Positions 12,247 to 18,794 of a DNA stretch of 19,834 nucleotides are shown in pieces. Under the pieces are notes generated by a model. It worked only from the letters and a program-made list of their open reading frames with translations, was not told the origin of the DNA and searched no databases. Source of the stretch: an uncultured Clostridia bacterium (GTDB lineage: Bacteria > Bacillota > Clostridia > Oscillospirales > Oscillospiraceae); the NCBI GenBank assembly GCA_937858235.1, contig CALLZZ010000052.1:1-19834 (forward strand), written 5' to 3'. Position numbers and translations under genes: made by a program. The stretch's first letter is position 1, and each line of letters starts with the position of its first letter.

Positions 12247-12550
12247 CCACCCGCCCCACCAAGGCGGGCAGACCACACCAAACGCCAAGGCATGGCCCAG
12301 AGAGTCACCAGAAGCCGCAGGAAGGCCGCCAAACAGTCCAAAGTCAACAAACACACGACGAGGCAACCAAGGCACGCCAAAAGCCAAATAAAAGGCCAAC
12401 AAGCGCACGCCTACGCAATCCACCGGCCGAAGGTACTGTGACGACCATTAAAACCCCTGCGGTGCTTGCGAGCCCAAAAGCCGCGCAGACTCAAAAAATA
12501 TTTTTCGGGCCATTTCGTTTCGCCCAGCCATACGGAAAGGAGGTGGCGCT
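12247..12550 (+). other. 304-bp intergenic region upstream of the terminase, possible cos region
   Basis: No convincing gene lies here. The first 174 bases (12247-12420) contain only 7 T on the + strand and have more C than G, with many CCAA and GCCAA steps. A perfect hairpin CCCGCC-7-GGCGGG (12250-12268) follows the preceding stop but has no T-run. Nearer the terminase are CTGCG...CGCAG arms in the GC-rich segment around 12459-12491, then TCAAAAAATATTTTTCGGGC (about 12491-12510). The AAAGGAGGT at 12536-12544 serves the next gene. In lambda-type phages with Nu1/GpA terminases, cos lies just before the small-subunit gene, so this is the expected place. The cut site cannot be identified from one genome. 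Confidence 0.4.
12292..12441 (+). CDS. possible small basic protein (doubtful)
   Basis: An ATG-to-TGA frame encodes 49 residues, strongly basic (MAQRVTRSRRKAAKQSKVNK...). It has no proper ribosome-binding site: AAGG lies only one base before the ATG. The region has almost no T, so open frames arise by composition alone. It is listed because it is the only start-to-stop frame in the gap that looks at all protein-like. Confidence 0.12.
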   Translation: MAQRVTRSRRKAAKQSKVNKHTTRQPRHAKSQIKGQQAHAYAIHRPKVL

Positions 12551-13126
12551 ATGGCAGAAAACGCAAAACAAAACCTGCAAAGCTCGGCCATTATCGGCAA
12601 ACTGTTTGACCTGTCAGATCGACGAGTGCAGCAGCTCGCAAAAGAGGGTATACTCCCCACGGCGTCCACCCGTCCGTATAAGTTCGACCTGCTCCCGACC
12701 GTCAAGGCGTACATTAAGTACCTGAGCGACAAGGCCAACGGCAAAGAAGTAAAGAACGCCGACACCGTGCAGGCCGAAGCCGACAAGCTGCGAGCCGAGG
12801 CCGACCTGAAACAAAGCAAGGCCAAGATCGCAGAAATGCAGCTCAAAGAGCTGGAGGGGAAAATGCACCGGAGCGAGGACGTAGAGGCCGTCATGAACGA
12901 TCTCGTCTATACCGTCCGCAGCATGATAATGGCCCTACCCGGCCGCCTTGCTATGGACGTTGTGCAGGCAGATACCGCGAATGAAGCCTCGGCAATTATC
13001 CGCGCCGAGTGTCACAAAATACTGAACGAACTCGCGGGCTACCAATACGATCCCGAAGTATATCAACGGCGGGTAAGGGATCGTGAAGGCTGGGGCGACG
13101 TGCTCACAGATGAAGCCGACGACTAA
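12551..13126 (+). CDS. terS: terminase small subunit (Nu1-like)
   Basis: This 191-aa protein has an N-terminal winged-helix/MerR-like DNA-binding part (SSAIIGKLFDLSDRRVQQLAKEGILPTASTRPYKFDLLPTVKAYIKYLSD, about 11-59). A charged coiled coil follows (VQAEADKLRAEADLKQSKAKIAEMQLKELEGKMH), then a C-terminal helical part (VEAVMNDLVYTVRSMIMALPGRLAMDVV and AECHKILNELAGYQ). This is the layout of phage Nu1-type small subunits, which bind cos DNA and pass it to the large subunit. ATG 12551 follows AAAGGAGGTG at good spacing. The gene overlaps terL by 17 bases. Confidence 0.83.
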   Translation: MAENAKQNLQSSAIIGKLFDLSDRRVQQLAKEGILPTASTRPYKFDLLPTVKAYIKYLSDKANGKEVKNADTVQAEADKLRAEADLKQSKAKIAEMQLKELEGKMHRSEDVEAVMNDLVYTVRSMIMALPGRLAMDVVQADTANEASAIIRAECHKILNELAGYQYDPEVYQRRVRDREGWGDVLTDEADD

Positions 13127-15047
13127 AAAAGCCGCAAAAAGACTCAACGCAGCCATAGCTCCGGCCGTCCAGAACTTCAAACCGCCGGAGGAACTGACGG
13201 TGGCCGAGTGGGCAGACAAACACCGCCGCTTGTCGCCTGAAACCTCCGCGGAGGCGGGCCCGTGGCGCACGTCACGGACTCCGTACCTTCTGGAGCCTAT
13301 GGAGGCGTTCACGGATCCTAAAATCCATAAGATCGTTATGGTGGCCGCCTCTCAGGTGGGAAAATCAGAGCTCGAACTGAACATAATCGCCTACATTATT
13401 GACCAAGATCCGGGCTCTATACTATTTGTACACCCGACAGTTGACGACGCCCGGAAGTTCTCGCGCCTTCGTGTTGCTCCAATGATAAGGGACAGCAAGG
13501 TGCTGAGGGCCAAAGTCTCGGACATTAAGACGCGGGACTCTGGGAACACGATACTTCAGAAGTCCTTCCCCGGCGGCATGTTGACAATCACTGGTTCAAA
13601 CAGCGCCTCCGCTCTGGCCTCCACTCCTGCCCGCTACATCATAGGCGACGAGCGCGACCGCTGGGCAATAAGCGCAGGCACCGAGGGCGATCCGTGGGCT
13701 CTGGCCGAGGCCAGACAAACCACATTTTACAACGCAAAAGCCGTCGAGGTATCAACCCCAACCATTAAGGGAGCCTCGAATATTGAAAACAGCTACTACA
13801 AAGGCACACAAGAGCGCTGGTGCCACCAGTGCCCGGAGTGCGGCGAGTATGGCGAGATCATATTCGATCGGATCCACTATAAGCACACCGTCAAAAAGGT
13901 ACACGGGAAAAAAGTCTACACCATAGACGGCCCGATCACATGGGCCTGCCCGAACTGCGGCTGCATTATCCCGGAGGAAACCATGCGGCGGCAGCCTGCG
14001 AAGTGGATCGCCGATAACCCGGAAGCATACGCCACCGGCGTGCGCTCCTTCTGGCTGAACGCCTTTAGCTCGCCATGGACGCCATGGGAGAAAATCGTGC
14101 TCGAATTTCTGCAAGCGAAAGATAGCCCACAAGAACTAAAAGTTGTCTATAACACTAAGCTGGGCGAGCTCTGGGAGGATCGTGGCGGTACAATCGACGA
14201 GGACACCATGCTGGCCCGCCGGGAGGACTACGGCACCAACGCCGACGGCTCCCCGGTGGAACTGCCGGAGGGCGTTCTCGTCCTGACCTGCGGCGTAGAT
14301 ACGCAGGACAACCGGCTGGAGTACGAAGTCGTGGGCCATGGCTACTACGGCGAAACATGGGGAATAAAAAAAGGCTACATCATGGGAAAGCCCGACACCG
14401 ACGACGTGTGGCGGCAGCTCGACGACGTGATCGACCACGTCTACCGCTTCAAGGACAGCCAGCGCGGCCTCCGGATCTCGATCACGTGCGTGGACTCCGG
14501 CGGCCACTACACGCAAGAGGTGTACCTGCGCTGCCGAGAGCGGAAAAACAAGCGCGTCTTTGCTATCAAAGGTAAGGGCGGCGACGGGATCCCGTTCGTG
14601 ACGCCTCCGTCTAAAGTCAAGATCATGGTGGATCAGCAGGTAATCGGTAAGTGCTGGCTTTACACCTTCGGCGTGGACGCTGGCAAAGAGACGATAATGT
14701 CAAACGTGCGAGTGCAGGAACCCGGCGCGAAATATTGCCATTTCCCGCGGGGCGAGTTCTACGGCTACGACTCGTACTACTTTAACGGCCTGCTGTCCGA
14801 AAAGCTGGAGCTTACGCAGACAAAGCGGGGCAATAGCTGGGCATGGGTGAAAATCCCCGGCCACGAGCGAAACGAAGCGCTCGACTGCCGCAACTACGCG
14901 CTGGGCGGCTTCCGGATCATCAACCCCGACATGGAGGCCGTGGAGCGTAGACTAAGGAACCTGCCGGAGCGACCGCAACCGAAGAAAGCTACAGCACAAA
15001 GACAGCGCCGGACAAATGCAGCGGCGCAACTATTTGATGAATGGTAA
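13110..15047 (+). CDS. terL: terminase large subunit (lambda GpA family)
   Basis: This 645-aa protein packages DNA into proheads using ATP and cuts the concatemer at cos. ELTVAEWADKHRRLSPE (about 28-43) and GPWRTSRTPYLLEPMEAFTDP are GpA hallmarks. The Walker A variant is AASQVGKS (79-86) and Walker B is YIIGDERD (176-183). A zinc site is formed by CHQCPEC (238-244) and CPNCGC (280-285). The nuclease half carries CGVDTQDNRLEYEVVG with D397 and ITCVDSGG with D462, likely metal ligands. The length matches the family. Start choice: GTG 13083 would add nine residues and has only a weak AAGGGA behind it. ATG 13110 also lacks a strong ribosome-binding site, so translation is probably coupled to terS. 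Confidence 0.93.
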   Translation: MKPTTKKAAKRLNAAIAPAVQNFKPPEELTVAEWADKHRRLSPETSAEAGPWRTSRTPYLLEPMEAFTDPKIHKIVMVAASQVGKSELELNIIAYIIDQDPGSILFVHPTVDDARKFSRLRVAPMIRDSKVLRAKVSDIKTRDSGNTILQKSFPGGMLTITGSNSASALASTPARYIIGDERDRWAISAGTEGDPWALAEARQTTFYNAKAVEVSTPTIKGASNIENSYYKGTQERWCHQCPECGEYGEIIFDRIHYKHTVKKVHGKKVYTIDGPITWACPNCGCIIPEETMRRQPAKWIADNPEAYATGVRSFWLNAFSSPWTPWEKIVLEFLQAKDSPQELKVVYNTKLGELWEDRGGTIDEDTMLARREDYGTNADGSPVELPEGVLVLTCGVDTQDNRLEYEVVGHGYYGETWGIKKGYIMGKPDTDDVWRQLDDVIDHVYRFKDSQRGLRISITCVDSGGHYTQEVYLRCRERKNKRVFAIKGKGGDGIPFVTPPSKVKIMVDQQVIGKCWLYTFGVDAGKETIMSNVRVQEPGAKYCHFPRGEFYGYDSYYFNGLLSEKLELTQTKRGNSWAWVKIPGHERNEALDCRNYALGGFRIINPDMEAVERRLRNLPERPQPKKATAQRQRRTNAAAQLFDEW

Positions 15048-15059
15048 GGAGGCAACGCC

Positions 15060-15329
15060 ATGAAGCGATTACGCGAAACAATACAGGCCGAGCTCACGCA
15101 GACGCGGGAGCGGCTGGAGCTTTATCTGGCCCGCGAAGCTGACATGCTGAATAAGAACGGCGTGCAGAGCTACGGGATCGGCTCCCGCAATCTTCAACAT
15201 TACAGCACGGCCCTGAAAGATATTCAGGACATGATCGAAAAGCTCCGCTCCCGGATCCGGGAGCTGGAGGCAGAGCTGGCGGGGCTCACTCCCCGCCGAG
15301 CGGTGGGCGTAGTCCCCCACGACTGGTAA
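15060..15329 (+). CDS. gpW-position head-joining protein (DUF6148-like)
   Basis: This 89-aa mostly helical protein has ELYLAREADMLNKNGVQSYGIGSRNLQHYSTALKDIQDMIEKLRSRIRELEAELAG. The QSYGIGSRNLQHY turn between two helices is the pattern I associate with DUF6148 and other gpW-like proteins. In lambda, gpW is encoded between terminase A and portal B, as here. gpW joins the filled head and closes it for tail attachment. ATG 15060 follows TAAGGAGGC. The product is short, as expected (lambda gpW is 68 aa). The position is strong evidence; the sequence match is moderate. Confidence 0.65.
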   Translation: MKRLRETIQAELTQTRERLELYLAREADMLNKNGVQSYGIGSRNLQHYSTALKDIQDMIEKLRSRIRELEAELAGLTPRRAVGVVPHDW

Positions 15330-15331
15330 GG

Positions 15332-15358
15332 GTAAACGCCGGGATCCCTCGGCTTTAC
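15332..15358 (+). ncRNA. first hairpin of a structured element before the portal gene
   Basis: GTAAA (15332-15336) pairs with TTTAC (15354-15358) and GCCG (15338-15341) with CGGC (15350-15353). C15337 is bulged and GGATCCCT is the loop. It starts three bases after the stop codon of the gpW-position gene and is followed at once by the larger hairpin. Folding is by eye. Confidence 0.5.
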
Positions 15359-15359
15359 T

Positions 15360-15416
15360 ACGGCATGGCCGGAGAGAGTTTTCGCTCCTTTACTCTCCCG
15401 GCTACTGCCGTTTTTT
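15360..15416 (+). terminator. bipartite hairpin with T-run: intrinsic terminator inside the head operon
   Basis: ACGGCA (15360-15365) pairs with TGCCGT (15406-15411). After a small internal loop, GCCGG (15368-15372) pairs with CCGGC (15398-15402) and, with A15373 bulged, GAGAG (15374-15378) with CTCTC (15393-15397). The stem thus has 16 pairs and is followed by TTTTTT (15411-15416). This has every sign of a rho-independent terminator, yet it precedes portal, protease, decoration and capsid genes. It may be an attenuator, a target of an antitermination protein, or the 3' end of a short transcript. Confidence 0.7.
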
Positions 15417-15425
15417 ATTCCATGC

Positions 15426-15435
15426 AAGGAGGTGA
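15426..15435 (+). promoter_or_regulatory. strong ribosome-binding site before portal with an unusual start region
   Basis: AAGGAGGTGA is a near-perfect match to the anti-Shine-Dalgarno. The only standard start near it, GTG 15432-15434, lies inside this site and cannot easily be used. The in-frame codon at the ideal distance is ATC (15441-15443). The next in-frame ATG is 15459. Confidence 0.55.
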
Positions 15436-17168
15436 GAAAAATCAGGTACGACAAGCAAATGGGAATGTATCTGCCCGACAGCGTGCGCCCGCAAAATAAG
15501 GGCTACGGAGAGGCCGGGGCCAGCTGGAGAAAGCGGGCCGTGAAGGGCTTCAACGCCCCAAGCGGATCCGCGCATGAGGATATAGATTTTAACAACTTTA
15601 CCATGAGGCAGCGGGCCCGCATGTTATACATGGCCGCACCCGTCGCCACTTCGGCAATCAAGACCAACCGTACAAACGTGGTAGGCGTCGGCCTCAGGCT
15701 GAAAAGCCGGATCGATCGCGAAGAGCTGGGCCTCACGCCAGAGCAGGCAGAAGCGTGGCAGAAAACCACTGAGAGAGAGTTCAACCTCTGGGCCGGGGAC
15801 AAAAGGGCCTGCGACGCCACCGGCATGAATAACTTTTACGGGCTCCAGCAGCTCGCGCTCGTGTCGTGGCTTCTGTCTGGCGACTGTATCGGCGTAATTA
15901 AGCAGTACGACACCACGCCATTACTCCCCTACTCTCTACGAGTACACCTGATTGAGTCCGACCGGATCGCAACGCCGGGCGGCTACGGTGCCGGAGGCTC
16001 GATAACCTTCACCACCGGAAAGAACCCGGAAACCGGGAACACAATCTACGACGGTGTGGAGGTAGACGCGAGCGGCATGGTGGTGGCCTACCATATCCGC
16101 AGCACATACCCCTTCGAGATCGGGGCACCGGTAACGAAATGGACTCGCGTGTTAGCCTATCAGGAACACACGGGGCTCCCCAATATCCTGCACGTCATTG
16201 ACACTGAGCGGCCGGATCAATACCGCGGCGTCAGCTATCTGGCACAGGTGATCGAACCACTGCTCCAGCTAAGGCGCTACACAGAGTCCGAGCTCATGTC
16301 TGCGGTGGTGGAGTCATTCTATACCGCCTTCATAAAGACGCAGGCACCGACCGACGAGAACCCGTTCAACCAGACGGATCCCGACATGCTCGGAGAGCCG
16401 AAGGGCCCCAACGAATACAGCATGGGCCCCGGACAAGTCAACATTATGGCACCCGGCGAGGACGTGGAATTTGCAAACCCAACGCACCCGAACGGGAGCT
16501 TCGACAAGTTCGCGGCCGCGATCAGCGCTCAGGTGGGCGCGGCTCTGGAAGTACCGGCCGACCTGCTGCTTAAACAGTTCAACAGCTCGTACAGTGCAAG
16601 CCGCGCGGCCCTGCTGGAAGCGTGGAAGGCGTTTAAAATGCGTCGGGAATGGCTGGCAGACGACTTCTGCCGCCCGTGCTATGAAATATGGATGAGCGAG
16701 GCCGTGGCCCGTGGGCGTATCTATGCGCCCGGCTTTTTCACCAACCCAATGATCCGTGCAGCATACCTCGGCAGCGAGTGGCTGGGCCCGTCTCAGGGAC
16801 AGCTCGATCCGGTGAAGGAAATCACCGCAGAGATCCTCGCATGCGGCGAGGGCTTCTCGACACATGAGCAGAGCACGATCCGCCTCAATGGCGGCCAGTG
16901 GAACTCCAACGTCGAACAGCTCCAGCGCGAAAACGAAAAACTCGACGGGCAAGCCCCGGATCCGCACCAATCTGGAGACCTCACCGGCGAACAAGACGAG
17001 GACGAACCGGAAGGACCGCAAGAAGGCGACGAACCGGCCGAGGGCGACAGCAATCCGCACAACCCCGAAACAGCTCGCAGACGGGGCAATCAAGCCCTGC
17101 GCGACCTCGTTATAAGGGAGCAAATAAAACAAGCCATAGGAGGGCAAGCCAATGAGAACAAAACATAG
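15432..17168 (+). CDS. portal protein (lambda B family)
   Basis: This protein, up to 578 aa, forms the dodecameric ring through which DNA enters the head. SVRPQNKGYGEAGASWRKRAVKGFNAPSGSAHEDIDFNN leads into RARMLYMAAPVATSAIKTNRTNVVGVGLRLKSRID, the classic lambda-type portal opening. GVSYLAQVIEPLLQLRRYTESELMSAVVESFYTAFIK and LEVPADLLLKQFNSSYSASRAALLEAWKAFKMRR follow. The last 80 residues are very acidic (GEQDEDEPEGPQEGDEPAEGD) with a basic helix at the end. The start is uncertain: GTG 15432 overlaps its own ribosome-binding site, ATC 15441 is ideally spaced but non-standard, and ATG 15459 is a late alternative. The family core is present whichever is used. The end overlaps the protease gene by 17 bases. 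Confidence 0.92.
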   Translation: MRKIRYDKQMGMYLPDSVRPQNKGYGEAGASWRKRAVKGFNAPSGSAHEDIDFNNFTMRQRARMLYMAAPVATSAIKTNRTNVVGVGLRLKSRIDREELGLTPEQAEAWQKTTEREFNLWAGDKRACDATGMNNFYGLQQLALVSWLLSGDCIGVIKQYDTTPLLPYSLRVHLIESDRIATPGGYGAGGSITFTTGKNPETGNTIYDGVEVDASGMVVAYHIRSTYPFEIGAPVTKWTRVLAYQEHTGLPNILHVIDTERPDQYRGVSYLAQVIEPLLQLRRYTESELMSAVVESFYTAFIKTQAPTDENPFNQTDPDMLGEPKGPNEYSMGPGQVNIMAPGEDVEFANPTHPNGSFDKFAAAISAQVGAALEVPADLLLKQFNSSYSASRAALLEAWKAFKMRREWLADDFCRPCYEIWMSEAVARGRIYAPGFFTNPMIRAAYLGSEWLGPSQGQLDPVKEITAEILACGEGFSTHEQSTIRLNGGQWNSNVEQLQRENEKLDGQAPDPHQSGDLTGEQDEDEPEGPQEGDEPAEGDSNPHNPETARRRGNQALRDLVIREQIKQAIGGQANENKT

Positions 17169-18396
17169 CAGCCTATGTATGGGCCCGACAGCGGCTCCAC
17201 AGGCACCACCAGCGACGAAGTTTTGGAACGTGGCAAGCGTCAGCGAGGACGAGGGCGAGATCACCCTCTACGGCGACGTTATGAGCCAGACGCCAATCGA
17301 CTGGTGGACGGGAGAGCCGGAGCCCGGCTTATATATCACGCCGGAGGGCTTCATGGAAGATCTCGCGGCCGTCAAAGACAAGGCCCGCGTCACTGTGAAG
17401 CTGAATAGCTGCGGTGGCGACCTCTACACGGGGATCGCGATCCACAACGCCCTGAAAGCACTCAGCGGCGAGGTGAACGTCGTCGTGGAAGGTATCGCGG
17501 CCAGCGCAGCCAGCGTGATTATGTGCGCCGGTGACACCGTGACCGTATACCCCGGATCCCTTGTCATGATCCACGGCGTCAGCGTCGTGCTCTGGGACTC
17601 ACTGAACATTCAGGACATGAAGCAGCTAATCAAGGGTATGGACGCCAGCGAACGGGCCGTCGCTGAAATCTACGACGGAAAGACCGGCCTCGGCGTGGAC
17701 ACCCTGCGCAACATGATGACAAAGGAAACATGGATGACCGGCCGGGAAGCTCTCGACAAAGGCTTCGCGGACACTATCAAAGAGGATGAGGACGATCCGG
17801 ACATGAGCATGAGCTCCGACCGAAAAATCCTTTTTGTCAATGGCGTTCGCCACAATGTCGAAGGGCTGCGCAACATACCGGGCACGATCCCGATCCAAAG
17901 AAGTGCTAAACCGGCCGCAAGACCGGCAGCAAATAAACGGCCGACCAATAAGGCGGCAAAATTTGAAGGAGGTAAAAATCATATGACACTTGACGAATTG
18001 AAAGCTCAGGAGCCGGATCTGGTGAGCCAGATCGAGCAGACCGCAACGAACGCGGCAAAAGCTCAGACCACCGACGCGGTGACAGCCGAGCGCCAGCGCC
18101 TCGCAGCCATTGACTCGATCGCGGCCTCTATTCCCGATCCGCAAATGGTACACGACGCCAAATACGGCGACAAACCCTGCACCGCACAGGAGCTCTGCTT
18201 CCGCGTTATGCAGCAGAGCGCGGCGTCCGGCCAACAGTTCCTCGCTGACTACAAGGCAGACGGGGAAGCCTCGAAGGCTTCCAGCGTGAGCGCTGCACCT
18301 AACGGCGGCACCCCTGCAACCAAAGCCGAGCAGGACGCGGCAGACATTCAGATGGTAGTAAACGCCTACACTCAGAGTAAAGGAGGCACGAAGTAA
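17152..18396 (+). CDS. ClpP-type head maturation protease with fused scaffold region (lambda C-like)
   Basis: This 414-aa protein has a ClpP/S49-like serine protease at about 24-212. FWNVASVSEDEGEITLYGDVM, VTVKLNSCGGDLYTGIAIHNALKA, then VVEGIAASAASVIMCAGD with the likely nucleophile S118 (GIAAS) and YPGSLVMIHGVSV with H141. The third triad member is not obvious: KETWMTGREALDKGFAD lacks a clear aspartate at the usual place. Residues about 255-276 are a Pro/Ala/Lys linker. The remaining 137 residues form an Ala/Gln-rich helical scaffold domain with its own start inside the gene. The enzyme trims scaffold and itself during head maturation. ATG 17152 follows AGGAGGGC and overlaps portal by 17 bases. 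Confidence 0.87.
   Translation: MRTKHSSLCMGPTAAPQAPPATKFWNVASVSEDEGEITLYGDVMSQTPIDWWTGEPEPGLYITPEGFMEDLAAVKDKARVTVKLNSCGGDLYTGIAIHNALKALSGEVNVVVEGIAASAASVIMCAGDTVTVYPGSLVMIHGVSVVLWDSLNIQDMKQLIKGMDASERAVAEIYDGKTGLGVDTLRNMMTKETWMTGREALDKGFADTIKEDEDDPDMSMSSDRKILFVNGVRHNVEGLRNIPGTIPIQRSAKPAARPAANKRPTNKAAKFEGGKNHMTLDELKAQEPDLVSQIEQTATNAAKAQTTDAVTAERQRLAAIDSIAASIPDPQMVHDAKYGDKPCTAQELCFRVMQQSAASGQQFLADYKADGEASKASSVSAAPNGGTPATKAEQDAADIQMVVNAYTQSKGGTK
17965..17985 (+). promoter_or_regulatory. internal ribosome-binding site and start codon for the scaffold
   Basis: GAAGGAGGT (17965-17973) is followed 9 bases later by ATG 17983-17985, in frame with the protease gene (277 codons downstream of its start). 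It encodes Glu-Gly-Gly in the protease linker. Its strength equals that of the real gene starts in the window, so independent initiation is likely. Confidence 0.7.
17983..18396 (+). CDS. nested capsid scaffold protein (Nu3-like), internal start in the protease gene
   Basis: This in-frame product of 137 aa begins MTLDELKAQEPDLVSQIEQTATNAAKAQ and continues as a mostly helical, Ala/Gln-rich chain (TAERQRLAAIDSIAASIPDPQMVHDAKYGD, then MQQSAASGQQFLADYKADGEASK). It ends QMVVNAYTQSKGGTK. In lambda, Nu3 is made from an internal start in gene C and guides coat assembly. The same arrangement is shown here by the strong internal ribosome-binding site, the linker just before it and the helical composition. 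The scaffold would be removed by the protease encoded by the same gene. No protein data confirm the second start. Confidence 0.68.
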   Translation: MTLDELKAQEPDLVSQIEQTATNAAKAQTTDAVTAERQRLAAIDSIAASIPDPQMVHDAKYGDKPCTAQELCFRVMQQSAASGQQFLADYKADGEASKASSVSAAPNGGTPATKAEQDAADIQMVVNAYTQSKGGTK

Positions 18397-18397
18397 A

Positions 18398-18778
18398 ATG
18401 AGCAAAAGACTGGACGAAAATCTGGGCTATGTAAGCCCCGACAATCTGATTAACGGCATGTACCCACCCACAGAGGTATTCAGTGTGCAGCTGAAAGCCG
18501 GGCAGGGAGAACTCCAGCGCGGCACGCTTCTGGCTACCGGCGAAGGTGGCGTAATGGAGAAGATCAGCTCCACCACAATCGGCAAAGCCAACGCAGTGCT
18601 CGCCGATCCCATGGACACTGGGGCCGAGGCAGGCGACGCCGTGACGGCGACCGCGTACCGTACCGGGCACTTTAACACCAACAGCTTGATCGTGGCCGAG
18701 GGCTACGAAATCACCGCAGCCGACAAAGAGGCGCTCCGCTCTGTGGGGATCCTGCTCTCTGACGCTGTGGAAATCTAA
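18398..18778 (+). CDS. head decoration protein (lambda D-like)
   Basis: This 126-aa protein resembles the HDPD family. A short flexible N terminus precedes SVQLKAGQGELQRGTLLATGEGG, a beta body (KANAVLADPMDTGAEAGDAVTATAYRTGHFNTNSLIV) and a C-terminal part (EITAADKEALRSVGILLSDAVEI). Phrases like G-x-L-x-R-G-T-L-L, A-V-L-A-D and Y-R-T-G-x-F-N are family hallmarks. Lambda gpD trimers clamp the expanded capsid at its threefold axes. ATG 18398 lies 11 bases after AGGAGG and one base after the protease stop. It stands directly before the capsid gene, as in lambda. Confidence 0.85.
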   Translation: MSKRLDENLGYVSPDNLINGMYPPTEVFSVQLKAGQGELQRGTLLATGEGGVMEKISSTTIGKANAVLADPMDTGAEAGDAVTATAYRTGHFNTNSLIVAEGYEITAADKEALRSVGILLSDAVEI

Positions 18779-18794
18779 GAAGGAGGACAAACAA

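Noticed and set aside
12250..12268. CCCGCC/GGCGGG hairpin as a terminator after the Z-like gene
   Set aside because: It has no T-run on either strand side, so intrinsic termination is not supported.
12438..12725. + strand frame starting GTG before terS
   Set aside because: Most of it overlaps terS in another frame, the product has no recognisable features, and there is no ribosome-binding site.
16314..17264. Long open frame on the - strand (316 codons) under portal and protease
   Set aside because: It lies antisense to two well-supported genes and has no ribosome-binding site. GC-rich, T-poor coding DNA produces such antisense open frames. The same holds for the other long - strand frames in the window.
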